A stretch of DNA of 64,000 bases, taken from Cupriavidus sp. GTDB lineage: Bacteria > Pseudomonadota > Gammaproteobacteria > Burkholderiales > Burkholderiaceae. The stretch spans positions 124,001 to 188,000 of the forward strand of contig JAPSLC010000001.1 in the NCBI GenBank assembly GCA_031181345.1. Direction: 5' to 3'. Both the position numbers and the translations under genes were made by a program. The notes under the pieces are model-generated. The model was given only the letters and a program-made list of their open reading frames with translations. It did not search any database and was not told the DNA's origin. Each line of letters opens with the position of its first letter. Position 1 is the stretch's first letter. Below are positions 1 to 8,735 of the stretch, piece by piece.

Positions 1-980
1 CGCAGACGTTGCGCACCGCGCTGCTGGCGGCCTCGTCGATGGGCGCCATCGTCAACCGGCTGGACCTGCCGCCGGTCAACGCGGAGAAGGCGCTGAGCCG
101 CGATTCGCTGGCGTATCTGGGCACCACGCCGCTGACAGGCAATCCGGCCGCGATCGCCGCGCTAAAGGCCAGCGACCTGGTGCTCGACCTGATGACGCTG
201 CTGTTCTCGCCCGAGCAGCACGAGATCCTGGCCACCGGCACCCGGATCCTGCTGGCCGTCGAGCCACCCGAGGTACTGGTACGGCTGGTACCGACCGAAG
301 CGGACCGCACGCGCGTGCGCGCTGCCACCGCACGGCTGTCGCAGGCGCGGGAGATGCATGTGGTCTCCGACGCCGGCACCGACCTGCGCTGCGCGCTCGG
401 CGAATTCCCCGCCATCAGCGAGTACGGCTTTGTCGACGAACCCGGCCGCTGGGATCACTGGCCCAGCGGCTTCGTGCTGACCTGGCCCAACGAAGGCGGC
501 ACCAACGGCCGCATCGTGCTCGACCGCGGCGACATCCTGCTGCCGATGAAGTCCTACCTGCAGGCGCCGGTCGATATCACGGTCAAGAATGGCTATGTCA
601 CGTCGATCGACGGCGAGTTGGACGCCGAGCTGCTGGCCGACTACATGGCCTCGTTCAACGACCCCGAGGCCTATGCGATGTCGCACATCGGCTGGGGGCT
701 GCAGCCGCGGGCGCGCTGGTCCACGCTGGCGATGTACGACCGCGAGGCGACCATCGGCATGGATGCGCGCGCCTACGAGGGCAATTTCCTCTGTTCGTTC
801 GGGCCGAACAACGAGGCCGGCGGCAGCCGCACGACCGCCTGCCACATCGACATTCCGGTGCGCCATTGCACCGTCAGCCTCGATGGCGAAACGGTGGTGG
901 AGCGCGGCCGCGTGATGGATGGCGGCGCGCCGATGCAGCAAGCCTTCGACTATCGAGCCAACGGAACCAACGGAGCCTGA
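1..980 (+). CDS. nicX: 2,5-dihydroxypyridine 5,6-dioxygenase (5' end cut off by window)
   Basis: Non-haem iron dioxygenase that opens the ring of 2,5-dihydroxypyridine to N-formylmaleamate in nicotinic acid degradation. The frame is open from the first bases, so the true start lies upstream; roughly 30 N-terminal residues are missing compared with the Pseudomonas protein of about 350 residues. Family-like blocks are visible: LLAVEPPEVLVRLVPTE, EPGRWDHWPSGF, MSHIGWGLQPRA. The His of MSHIGWG and the His and Asp of CHIDIP match the iron ligands reported for NicX. It ends 3 bases before nicF starts, so the two are surely co-transcribed. nicF encodes a later step of the same pathway, which supports the call. 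Confidence 0.88.
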   Translation, partial: QTLRTALLAASSMGAIVNRLDLPPVNAEKALSRDSLAYLGTTPLTGNPAAIAALKASDLVLDLMTLLFSPEQHEILATGTRILLAVEPPEVLVRLVPTEADRTRVRAATARLSQAREMHVVSDAGTDLRCALGEFPAISEYGFVDEPGRWDHWPSGFVLTWPNEGGTNGRIVLDRGDILLPMKSYLQAPVDITVKNGYVTSIDGELDAELLADYMASFNDPEAYAMSHIGWGLQPRARWSTLAMYDREATIGMDARAYEGNFLCSFGPNNEAGGSRTTACHIDIPVRHCTVSLDGETVVERGRVMDGGAPMQQAFDYRANGTNGA

Positions 981-983
981 CCC

Positions 984-1616
984 ATGCACGATGAAGTGTC
1001 GACGTACCAGCGCCAGGGCTTTGGCGCGACCATGGAGATCGCCGCGCCGTTCGGCCTGTTGATCATCGACTTCGTCAATGGCTTCGCCGATCCGGCGGTG
1101 TTCGGCGGCGGCAATATTCCCGAGGCGATCGCCAACACCGGGCCGCTGCTGGCCGCCGCACGCGAACAGGGCTGGCCGGTCGCGCATACGCGCATCGTCT
1201 TTGCCGACGACGATGCCGACCGCAATGTCTTCACGCAGAAGGTGCCCGGCATGCTGACGCTGAAGGAGGCCAGCCACGCCAGCGCGATCGTGCCCGAGCT
1301 GGCGCCGCGCGACGGCGAACTGGTGGTACGCAAGACGGTGCCGTCGGCGTTCTTCGGCACGTCGCTGGCGGCATGGCTCGCACACCGCGGCGTGCGCACG
1401 CTGCTGGTGGCAGGCTGCGTCACCAGCGGCTGCGTGCGCGCCAGCGTGGTCGACGCGATGTCGTACGGCTTCCGCCCGCTGGTGCTGTCCGATTGCGTCG
1501 GCGATCGCGCATTGGGCCCGCATCAGGCCAATCTGTTCGATATGGAGCAGAAGTACGCCACCGTGATGCCGCGCGACGAGGCGCTGGCTGCGATCGCCGC
1601 GGCGCAGGGCCGCTAG
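984..1616 (+). CDS. nicF: maleamate amidohydrolase (isochorismatase-like cysteine hydrolase)
   Basis: Cytosolic amidase converting maleamate to maleate and ammonia, downstream of NicX. The 210-residue protein has the cysteine-hydrolase triad of the isochorismatase fold: Asp in LLIIDFVNGF, Lys in VVRKTVPSAFFGT and the nucleophile Cys in TSGCVRASVVDA. The start ATG is preceded by GGAG. NicD (deformylase), expected between NicX and NicF in the pathway, is not in the window and presumably lies upstream. A general N-carbamoyl or isochorismatase-type hydrolase cannot be excluded from motifs alone; the nicX linkage makes NicF the best name. Confidence 0.82.
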   Translation: MHDEVSTYQRQGFGATMEIAAPFGLLIIDFVNGFADPAVFGGGNIPEAIANTGPLLAAAREQGWPVAHTRIVFADDDADRNVFTQKVPGMLTLKEASHASAIVPELAPRDGELVVRKTVPSAFFGTSLAAWLAHRGVRTLLVAGCVTSGCVRASVVDAMSYGFRPLVLSDCVGDRALGPHQANLFDMEQKYATVMPRDEALAAIAAAQGR

Positions 1617-1656
1617 CGCGGCGACGGACCGCCAGAGGCTGCCGATGCGTCCCGCC

Positions 1657-2454
1657 TCAACCGGCCGCGGCCATGCGAGCGTTCTGCGCGGTCTTGCGCG
1701 CCGGCTTGCTGGCCGGCTTGGTGGCCGGCTTGCGCGCGGCCCTGGCGGGGCGGGATGCCGCCGCCGGCTCGACCGCCGCCTGCTCCGCGGCAATGGCGGG
1801 CCGGCAGACCGCGTGCAGCACGGTGTGCTGCATCACGTTGCGCCAGTGCTCGAGCGCCGGCTTGCTCATCATCGGCTCGCCGAGGAAGGCGCTCAGCGTA
1901 TGGTGGTTGGAGTTGTAGAAGTAGCCCAGCGAGGCGATCACGAGGTAGACGTCGCGGGCGCGCGCCTCGGGCTGGAAGTGGCCGCTGGCCTTGCCCCGCT
2001 CGAGCACACCGTCGAGCACCGACAGCGCATAGCTGGAGATGTCCTTGAGCCGGCCGGACTTCTTTGCATGCCGGCCCTGGCTGATATTCTCGCTGGTCAG
2101 GATCGCGACGAACTCGGGGTGGTCCAGGTAGTAGTGCCAGACGAAGTCGGTCAGCTGCATCAGCGCCCGTACCGGATTGTCCGGATCGAGCTCCAGCGCC
2201 TGCTCGGCCTCGTTCAGCTGCGTGTAGATGGTCTCGAGCACTTCGACGAAAAGCTTTTCCTTGCTGCCGAAGTAGTAATAGATCATCCGGTCGTAGGTCT
2301 TGGCGAGCGACGAGATGCGCTCGACCCGCCCACCGTCGTAGCCGCGCTCGGCGAAGACCTTGATGGCCGCCTTCAGAATCTTGGCGCGCGTATCCTGGGC
2401 TTGCCGGGCCCGCGTGCCGGCCGCTGCCCTGGTTCTTGCCGTCGCGGTGGTCAT
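1657..2454 (-). CDS. TetR-family regulator with lysine/alanine-rich C-terminal tail
   Basis: Transcriptional repressor of the TetR type, 265 residues. The N-terminal helix-turn-helix (about residues 20-65) contains ILKAAIKVFAERGYDG and an unusual DRMIYYYFGSKEKLF recognition segment. The ligand-binding half is followed by a low-complexity tail (from about residue 230) rich in Ala, Lys, Arg and Pro that resembles histone-H1-like tails. The start is the ATG at 2454; upstream in-frame codons lack a ribosome site. It converges on nicF and is divergent from the NicB-like gene across about 140 bases, which makes the latter a candidate target. The ligand is unknown. Confidence 0.85.
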   Translation of the reverse strand: MTTATARTRAAAGTRARQAQDTRAKILKAAIKVFAERGYDGGRVERISSLAKTYDRMIYYYFGSKEKLFVEVLETIYTQLNEAEQALELDPDNPVRALMQLTDFVWHYYLDHPEFVAILTSENISQGRHAKKSGRLKDISSYALSVLDGVLERGKASGHFQPEARARDVYLVIASLGYFYNSNHHTLSAFLGEPMMSKPALEHWRNVMQHTVLHAVCRPAIAAEQAAVEPAAASRPARAARKPATKPASKPARKTAQNARMAAAG

Positions 2455-2593
2455 GTCGTCGGTTGCGAGGATCTGGCGTTGCGAAGCTGCCAGTATAACT
2501 GTCGAAGTTGCGCGCGGCCGCACGCCTTTCGGCCCGTACGAGACCATCGCGCCGCCATGGCGGCGCGCTCCCCATCGAAGGGAAACCAAGCCA

Positions 2594-4948
2594 ATGCCGA
2601 TGCACGACGATGACTCCCCACGCGCACTGAGAGTGGCGCTGTCGCAGGCGCGCGGCGTGCTGCTGATCACGCGCGCCGCGCAGGCCGCGCCCAAGCCCGC
2701 GCCCGGCCAACCCGGCGCGGCATCCGACTATGTGCCCGCGCTGCCGGATGTCTTCGTCGCCGTGCGCGCGGACGGCGAGGTGCTGGCCTTCAATGGCCAC
2801 GTCGATCTCGGCACGGGCATCCGCACCGCGCTCGCGCAGATCGTTGCCGAGGAGCTGGACGTGCCGCTCGCTTCGGTGCGCATGGTGCTTGGACATACCG
2901 ATGCCACGCCGAATCAGGGCCCGACCATCGCGAGCGCGACCATCCAGATTTCCGCGCAGCCGCTGCGCCGCGCCGTGGCGCAGGCGCGCGCGTTCCTGCT
3001 GACGCGCGCCGCCGAGCGTCTCGAGGTAGCCGCTGACCGCTTGATGGTCGACGAAGGCCGCGTTCGCATTCGTCTGGCAGACGGCGATACGCCAGCCGAA
3101 ACGGTCCTGGCCTACGGTGCCCTGCTCGGCGACGATCATATCGAACTGCCGCTGGCCGACGAGGTCGCGGCCAAGCCGGCCAGCGCCTATCGCGTGGTCG
3201 GCAAGGCCGCGCCGCGCGTCGATATTCCGGGCAAGGCCACCGGCGCGCTGACCTTCGTGCACGATGTGCGCGTGCCCGGCATGCTGCATGGCCGCGTGAT
3301 CCGGCCCCCGTATGCCGGACGCGATGCCGGCGACTTCGTCGGCCGCAGCTTGATCTCGGTGGATCGGGACTCGATCCGCGACGTGCCTGGCGTGGTCGAC
3401 GTCGTCACGATCGGCGATTTCGTCGGCGTGGTCGCGCAGCGCGAGGAGCAGGCCATCGAAGCGGCGCGCCGGCTGCGCGTGCACTGGCGTAGCGCGCCGC
3501 CATTGCCGGCGCTGGACGATCCCGAGCCCGCGCTGCGTGCCAATCCCGCCAGACGACGCGAACTGCGTGCGGACGGCGATGCCGCGCTGGCGCAGCGGCA
3601 GGCCGCCGCCACGCTCGAGTGCAGCTACGTGTGGCCCTACCAGATGCACGCGTCGATCGGGCCTTCGTGCGGCGTGGCGGACTGGCGCGACGACGGGTCC
3701 GCCGACGGGGGCGGAGGCGCCCTGACGGTCTGGTCCGGCACGCAGAACCCCCATGTGCTGCGCATCGACCTGTCGCGCCTGACCGGCCTCGACGAAGGCC
3801 GGATCGAGATCGTACGGATGGAAGCGGCCGGCTGCTATGGCCGCAATTGCGCCGACGACGTCTGCGCCGACGCCGTGCTGCTGTCGCGCGCCGTGGGCCG
3901 GCCGGTGCGCGTGCAGCTCTCGCGCGAGCAGGAGCATCTGTGGGAGCCCAAGGGCGCGGCGCAGCTGATGGACGTGCGGGGCACGCTCGGCGCCGACGGC
4001 GCGCTGCTTGGCTACGACTTCGTCAGCCGCTATCCGTCGAACGACGCGCCCACGCTCGCGCTGCTGCTGACCGGCAGGATCGATCCGGCCCCGCGCATGC
4101 TGGAGATGGGCGACCGCACCGCGGTGCCGCCCTACGACTACGCGCAGACGCACATCGCCTGCGACGATACGCCGGCCATCGTCCGCGCCGCCTGGCTGCG
4201 CGGCGTGTCGGCGCTCCCCAATACGTTCGCGCACGAATCCTTCATCGACGAACTGGCGCACGAGGCGGGCGCCGATCCGCTGGCCTTCCGCCTGCGCCAT
4301 CTTGCCGACGAACGTGCGGCGGACCTGCTGCGCGCGGTCGCCAAGGAAGCGGGTTGGCGCGAAGGCGAGCGGGGCACGCGCGGCGTCCCCGCTGCCGATG
4401 GCAAGCTGCGCGGTCGCGGCCTCGCCTATGCCCGCTATATCCACAGCAAGTTTCCCGGCTTCGGCGCGGCCTGGTCCGCCTGGGTCGTCGATCTGGAGGT
4501 CGAGCCCGACAGTGGCAGCATCCGCGTGCTGCGCGCGGTGGTCGGCCAGGACACCGGCATGATGGTGAACCCCGACGGCGTCCGCCATCAGGTGCACGGC
4601 AATGTGGTGCAGACCCTCAGCCGTGCGCTGAAGGAACAGGTGCGTTTCGATCGGGACGGCGTGGCCAGCCGCGAATGGGGCAGCTATCCGCTGCTGACCT
4701 TCCCGGAGCTGCCTGCCATTTCGGTGGTGCTGATGCCGCGCCAGCACGAGGCGCCGCTGGGCGCCGGCGAATCGGCATCCCTGCCGGGCGCGCCGGCACT
4801 GGCCAATGCGCTGTTCGACGCCACCGGCATCCGGCTGCGGCGGCCGCCGTTCACGCCGGAATCGGTGCGCGCGGCGTTGGCGGCGGCGCAAGGGTCAGTG
4901 TCGGCCCCGCGAACGCGGGGGCCCAGTGTCTTTGCTACTGCGGGTTGA
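2594..4948 (+). CDS. NicB-like molybdopterin-binding dehydrogenase subunit without cytochrome domains
   Basis: Large subunit of the xanthine-dehydrogenase superfamily, most like the molybdenum part of nicotinate dehydrogenase NicB, which hydroxylates nicotinate to 6-hydroxynicotinate. The N-terminal block GHVDLGTGIRTALAQIVAEELDVPL and later VGKAAPRVDIPGKATG, TWSGTQNPHVLR-like and GAGESASLPGAPALANAL blocks are typical. At 784 residues it lacks the C-terminal cytochrome c domains that make Pseudomonas NicB about 1,190 residues, so electrons must go elsewhere. The [2Fe-2S] small subunit (NicA) is not in the window. The start ATG has AAGGGAAA upstream. The last 15 or so residues are encoded by a REP-like hairpin repeat. 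Substrate is inferred from the neighbouring nic genes. Confidence 0.72.
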   Translation: MPMHDDDSPRALRVALSQARGVLLITRAAQAAPKPAPGQPGAASDYVPALPDVFVAVRADGEVLAFNGHVDLGTGIRTALAQIVAEELDVPLASVRMVLGHTDATPNQGPTIASATIQISAQPLRRAVAQARAFLLTRAAERLEVAADRLMVDEGRVRIRLADGDTPAETVLAYGALLGDDHIELPLADEVAAKPASAYRVVGKAAPRVDIPGKATGALTFVHDVRVPGMLHGRVIRPPYAGRDAGDFVGRSLISVDRDSIRDVPGVVDVVTIGDFVGVVAQREEQAIEAARRLRVHWRSAPPLPALDDPEPALRANPARRRELRADGDAALAQRQAAATLECSYVWPYQMHASIGPSCGVADWRDDGSADGGGGALTVWSGTQNPHVLRIDLSRLTGLDEGRIEIVRMEAAGCYGRNCADDVCADAVLLSRAVGRPVRVQLSREQEHLWEPKGAAQLMDVRGTLGADGALLGYDFVSRYPSNDAPTLALLLTGRIDPAPRMLEMGDRTAVPPYDYAQTHIACDDTPAIVRAAWLRGVSALPNTFAHESFIDELAHEAGADPLAFRLRHLADERAADLLRAVAKEAGWREGERGTRGVPAADGKLRGRGLAYARYIHSKFPGFGAAWSAWVVDLEVEPDSGSIRVLRAVVGQDTGMMVNPDGVRHQVHGNVVQTLSRALKEQVRFDRDGVASREWGSYPLLTFPELPAISVVLMPRQHEAPLGAGESASLPGAPALANALFDATGIRLRRPPFTPESVRAALAAAQGSVSAPRTRGPSVFATAG

Positions 4949-4982
4949 AAGCCGCTGGGTTCCCGCATGCGCGGGAACGACA
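4901..4982. repeat. REP-like paired hairpin element, copy 1
   Basis: Two GC-rich hairpins flank a central CCCAG...CTGGG pair. The left stem is GGCCCCGC/GCGGGG at 4903-4923; the right stem is GTTCCCGC-ATGC-GCGGGAAC at 4959-4978. It sits between the convergent NicB-like gene and nicR and overlaps the 3' end of the former. Three related copies are at 7921-7988, 22241-22304 and 26569-26637. Confidence 0.85.
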
Positions 4983-4999
4983 GCATTTGCGTTCGACCT

Positions 5000-5494
5000 C
5001 TACGCCCCCGCCTCGCGCTCGTCGAACTCGCTCATCTTCTTGAGCAGATAGGTGATCGCGACGCGCTCCGCGGGATTGAGGTCGCCGAAGGTCTGCTCGG
5101 TGATCTGGTGCGCGAACGGAATGGTCTCGTCGATCAGCGCCAGGCCGGCCGGCGTGACGGTGACCACCACCTTGCGCCGGTCGCTGGGGTCGTGCGACAC
5201 CGCGATCAGTTCGCGCGCCTTCAGCCGCTCGATGATGCCGCGCACCGTGGCCTGGTCGATCGCCGTGGCGCGCACGATCTCGCTGAGCGAGCACGACTGC
5301 CGCTCCTTGACCGCGCACAGCACGACGAACTGCGCCGCGGTCAGCTGCGAATCGGGAATGGTCTGCTGGAAGATCGCGACATGCCGCTGATAGGCCCGCC
5401 GCAACAGATGGCCGACCTGGTCGGTGAAATCGTAGGATGGGACCGGCGTCTTGTTCTTGTTGGATGACGAGGTGGACACTTTGCGTGGCGGCAT
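5000..5494 (-). CDS. nicR: MarR-family repressor of nicotinate degradation, NicR-like
   Basis: Winged-helix MarR repressor of 164 residues. In Pseudomonas putida NicR senses 6-hydroxynicotinate and represses the nic genes. The body reads YDFTDQVGHLLRRAYQRH, then SLSEIVRATAIDQATVRGIIERL (recognition helix), then DPSDRRKVVVTVTPAG (wing), all characteristic of NicR and its relatives. The chosen start is the ATG at 5494 (MPPRKVSTSSS); longer versions have only low-complexity Arg-rich sequence. It converges on the NicB-like gene, with a REP-like element between the two ends. Name rests on motif similarity recalled from the family and on context. Confidence 0.75.
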   Translation of the reverse strand: MPPRKVSTSSSNKNKTPVPSYDFTDQVGHLLRRAYQRHVAIFQQTIPDSQLTAAQFVVLCAVKERQSCSLSEIVRATAIDQATVRGIIERLKARELIAVSHDPSDRRKVVVTVTPAGLALIDETIPFAHQITEQTFGDLNPAERVAITYLLKKMSEFDEREAGA

Positions 5495-5672
5495 CGGAAG
5501 GGGGTGTTGCGCAGAGTATATCGGGCACGGCCTTGATACGGGGCCTTGGGCGCCGCTTTCCGCGCTGCATCCGCAGGCATTTTGAGGCGAGCGCCTGGCG
5601 ATTTGACCGCCCGCCCTCACGCGCGCAGTATCATGGGGCCTTCTACACCCCGCCGCGCGCCCCACCGCCTTC

Positions 5673-7883
5673 ATGTCAGCCGTCATCCCGGGGCATCTGG
5701 CCAAGCCAGATCCCTCCCACATGGTCCGCTTCTACGACGAGGATTCGATCCTTCTCGCGGACGTGCACGAGTTCGCCGACGAGGCCTTGCGCTGCGGCGG
5801 CAGTGCGATCCTGATCGCCACCGAAGAACATCTGGATGCCCTGCTGCCGCTGTTGCGCGGGCTTGGCCCAGGACGCGACGATCGGCCCTGGTACTCCGGC
5901 AATCTGATCACGTTGCCCGCGCAGGCCACGCTCGACCGCTTCATGGTGGACGGATGGCCCGACGAGCAGCGCTTCCTGGCGAGCGTGGGCGAACTGGTCG
6001 CCGCGGAGGCGCAGCGCTCCCCGCCGCTGCACGCCTTCGGCGAGATGGTCGCGCTGCTGTGCGAGCAGGGCATGCACGACGCCGCGTTGCGGCTCGAGGA
6101 GTTGTGGAACGACCTGATCCGGCGCCATGGCTTCAAGCTGCTGTGCGCGTATCCGCATCGCGTGTTCGCCAGCGCCGAGCAAGCCCGACACTTCCGCTGC
6201 GTCTGCGACGTCCACACCCACTTCTACGCGACCGCGGCGGGCAAAGCCCCGGATATCGCCGACAGCGCGCTGCGCGCCGCGGTATGGCAGCAGAAGGCGC
6301 TGGCGCTGGAGAACGAGGTCAAGCGCCTGCGCGAGGCCGAATCCACGTTGCGCCGACGCGAGATCGAGCTGATCGACTTCCTCGACAACGCCGCCGAGGG
6401 CCTGCACCGCGTGGCCGCCGACGGCACCATCCTGTGGGCCAACCAGGCCGAGCTGCAGATGCTCGGCTATCGCTACGACGAGTATGTGGGACGCTCGATC
6501 ACCGACTTCCACGTCGACGCCTCGGTCATCGAACACATTCTCGACAGCCTGAAGGCCGGCGAGACGCTGTACGACCAGCCCGCGCGGTTGCGCTGCAAGG
6601 ACGGCAGCGTCAAACCCGTGCTGATCCATTCGAATGGCTGCTTCGAGGACGGCAAGCTACGCTATACGCGCTGCTTCACGCGCGACGCCAGCGACCGGGT
6701 CGCGCGCGAGGTCGCCGAGCAGCAGCGCGAACGCCTGCTGCGCGAGCTCGAGCGCGCCAGCCAGGCCAAGGACGAGTTCCTGGCGATGCTGGGGCACGAG
6801 CTGCGCAATCCGCTGTCGCCGATCGTCACCGCGCTGCAGCTGATGCGCATGCGCGGTTCTGCCGAGACCGAACGCGAGCGGGCCATCATCGAGCGCCAGG
6901 TCGATCATCTGGTGCGCCTGATCGACGATCTGCTCGACGTCTCGCGCATCACGCGCGGCAATATCGAGCTGAAGGTCGAGACGGTGCAGCTGGCCGACGT
7001 GCTGACCAAGGCCGTCGAGATGGCGAGCCGCCTGCTGGAACAGCGCAGCCATCGGCTGACCGTCGATGTCGATCGCACGCTGGTCTGGCAGGGCGACCCG
7101 GTGCGGCTGGCGCAGGCCGTGGCCAATCTGCTGACCAATGCCGCGCGCTATACCGATATCGGCGGCCAGATCCTGCTGTCGGCATGGCGCGACGATGATG
7201 AAGGAGGAAAGGGCAGCGATGGCACCATCGTGATCCGCGTGCGCGACAACGGCATCGGCATCGCCGCCGAGATGGTGCCCCATCTGTTCGAACTGTTCTA
7301 TCAGGGGCCGCGCAAGATCGACCGCCAGGAGGGCGGGCTTGGCATTGGCCTCGCACTGGTCAAGAACCTGGTCGAGCTGCACGGCGGCAGCGTCGCGGCG
7401 GCCAGCGAAGGCCCCGGCCAGGGCAGCGAGTTCACGATCCGCCTGCCGGCGCTCGCCAGCGCCGAACTGGTCGCCGCCGCGCACCGCGAGGAGCCGGCCG
7501 CCGCGGTGGCCCCCGGCGATGCGCGCCGCGTGCTGCTGGTCGACGACAACGTCGATTCGGTGCAGGCGCTGGCGCAACTGCTGACGGCCTACGGCCACCA
7601 TGTCGAGGTGGTCTACGACCCGGTCTCCGCGCTGCGCATCGTCGAGCGTTTCGCGCCCGATGTCGCGGTGCTCGACATCGGCCTGCCGGTAATGGACGGC
7701 TACGAGCTGGTGCGCCGCCTGCGCGAGACGCTCGGCGAGCACCCGTGCCGCTTTGTCGCGCTGACCGGCTACGGGCAGGACACCGACCGCGATCGCAGCA
7801 GGGCCGCCGGCTTCGGCCAGCATCTGGTCAAGCCGGTCAGCCCCGACGCGCTGCTGCGGCTGATCGAGGAGGCCGGGCGCTGA
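5673..7883 (+). CDS. orphan hybrid histidine kinase: MEDS-PAS-HisKA-HATPase-receiver
   Basis: Cytosolic sensor kinase of 736 residues with no membrane segment. Order: MEDS (DcmR-type sensory) domain at about 10-170 (HMVRFYDEDSILLADVHEF), a short coiled coil, PAS from about 230, HisKA with the phospho-accepting His375 in GHELRNPL, an ATPase domain from about 475 (NLLTNAARYT, DNGIGI, GLGIGLALV), and a C-terminal receiver from about 618 with Asp668 in VLDIGLPVMDGYE. No cognate response regulator is adjacent. The internal receiver probably passes phosphate to an unlinked protein or tunes the kinase. The ligand of the MEDS domain cannot be read from sequence. Confidence 0.88.
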   Translation: MSAVIPGHLAKPDPSHMVRFYDEDSILLADVHEFADEALRCGGSAILIATEEHLDALLPLLRGLGPGRDDRPWYSGNLITLPAQATLDRFMVDGWPDEQRFLASVGELVAAEAQRSPPLHAFGEMVALLCEQGMHDAALRLEELWNDLIRRHGFKLLCAYPHRVFASAEQARHFRCVCDVHTHFYATAAGKAPDIADSALRAAVWQQKALALENEVKRLREAESTLRRREIELIDFLDNAAEGLHRVAADGTILWANQAELQMLGYRYDEYVGRSITDFHVDASVIEHILDSLKAGETLYDQPARLRCKDGSVKPVLIHSNGCFEDGKLRYTRCFTRDASDRVAREVAEQQRERLLRELERASQAKDEFLAMLGHELRNPLSPIVTALQLMRMRGSAETERERAIIERQVDHLVRLIDDLLDVSRITRGNIELKVETVQLADVLTKAVEMASRLLEQRSHRLTVDVDRTLVWQGDPVRLAQAVANLLTNAARYTDIGGQILLSAWRDDDEGGKGSDGTIVIRVRDNGIGIAAEMVPHLFELFYQGPRKIDRQEGGLGIGLALVKNLVELHGGSVAAASEGPGQGSEFTIRLPALASAELVAAAHREEPAAAVAPGDARRVLLVDDNVDSVQALAQLLTAYGHHVEVVYDPVSALRIVERFAPDVAVLDIGLPVMDGYELVRRLRETLGEHPCRFVALTGYGQDTDRDRSRAAGFGQHLVKPVSPDALLRLIEEAGR

Positions 7884-7920
7884 GGCCGCTTCCCCGCTGC
7901 CGACAACGTCCGAGCCGCCG

Positions 7921-7988
7921 TCGTTCCCGCGCATGCGGGAATCCAGCGTCTTTGAACGCCGCTGGGTCCCCGCGTTCGCGGGGACGAC
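7921..7988. repeat. REP-like paired hairpin element, copy 2
   Basis: Left hairpin GTTCCCGCGCATGCGGGAA, central CCAGCGTCTTTGAACGCCGCTGG, right hairpin GTCCCCGCGTTCGCGGGGAC. It lies between the convergent ends of the hybrid kinase gene and livF, where it could end transcription in both directions. Confidence 0.88.
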
Positions 7989-8018
7989 AAGAATCCCCGG
8001 CAACCGGCGACCGCCCTC

Positions 8019-8735
8019 TCAGACCGCCAGGTAGTTGCTACGTACCTCGTCGTTGGCCGCTAGTTCCGCCATCGTGCCGTGAAAGCGGATGTGGCCATTC
8101 TCCAGCACATAGGCGCGGTCGCTGACCAGTTCGGCGAAGTGCAGGTTCTGTTCGGACAGCAGGATCGCCATGCCCTCGCGCTTGAGCGCCAGGATCATGT
8201 TGGCCATCTGTTCCACGATCACCGGCGCCACGCCTTCGGACGGCTCGTCGAGCAGCACCAGATAGGGATTGCCCATCAGCGTGCGCGACACCGTCAGCAT
8301 CTGCTGCTCGCCGCCGCTCATCTGGCCGCCCGGACGGTGCGGCATCTCGCCGAGATTGGGAAACAGCGAGAACAGCTTCTGCGGCGTCCACTCGACCGCA
8401 TCCGGACGCGGCGGCTGCTTGCCGATCTCGAGGTTGTCCATCACCGTCAGGTCGGTGAAGATGCGCCGGTCCTCGGGCACGAACCCCATGCCCATGCGGC
8501 TGATCTGGTGCGGCTTGGCGCGTGCGAGGTCGTGGCCGCGGAAGCGGATGCTGCCGTGCGCGCGCTCGAGCAGACCCATCAGCGCCTTCATCGTGGTCGA
8601 CTTGCCGGCCCCGTTGCGGCCCATCAGCGCGACCACCTCGCCGCGCCGCACTTCGAGCCCGACATCGAACAGGATATGCGCGCGGCCATAGAAGGCGTTC
8701 AGGCCGCTCACTTCCAACAGCGTGTCGGCGTTCAT
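8019..8735 (-). CDS. livF: branched-chain amino acid-type ABC transporter ATP-binding protein LivF
   Basis: Second ATPase of a HAAT-family uptake system, 238 residues. Walker A GRNGAGKST, signature MSGGEQQM, Walker B LVLLDEPSEG and the switch His in EQNLHF are all present. The ATG at 8735 has AGGAGG eight bases upstream. It overlaps the livG stop by ATGA, indicating translational coupling. It is the last gene of a four-gene operon (binding protein, fused permease, LivG, LivF). Substrate may be branched-chain amino acids, amides or aromatic acids; the nearby nic genes do not decide this. Confidence 0.92.
   Translation of the reverse strand: MNADTLLEVSGLNAFYGRAHILFDVGLEVRRGEVVALMGRNGAGKSTTMKALMGLLERAHGSIRFRGHDLARAKPHQISRMGMGFVPEDRRIFTDLTVMDNLEIGKQPPRPDAVEWTPQKLFSLFPNLGEMPHRPGGQMSGGEQQMLTVSRTLMGNPYLVLLDEPSEGVAPVIVEQMANMILALKREGMAILLSEQNLHFAELVSDRAYVLENGHIRFHGTMAELAANDEVRSNYLAV

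Noticed and set aside
2479..2499. TTGCGA/TATAAC as a promoter between the TetR and NicB-like genes
   Set aside because: The two boxes are only 9 bases apart and cannot work together.
1613..4891. Very long open frame on the minus strand opposite the TetR and NicB-like genes
   Set aside because: Its translation is Arg/His/Ala-rich without any domain, and it is antisense to genes with clear motifs. High GC in third positions makes such frames common here.
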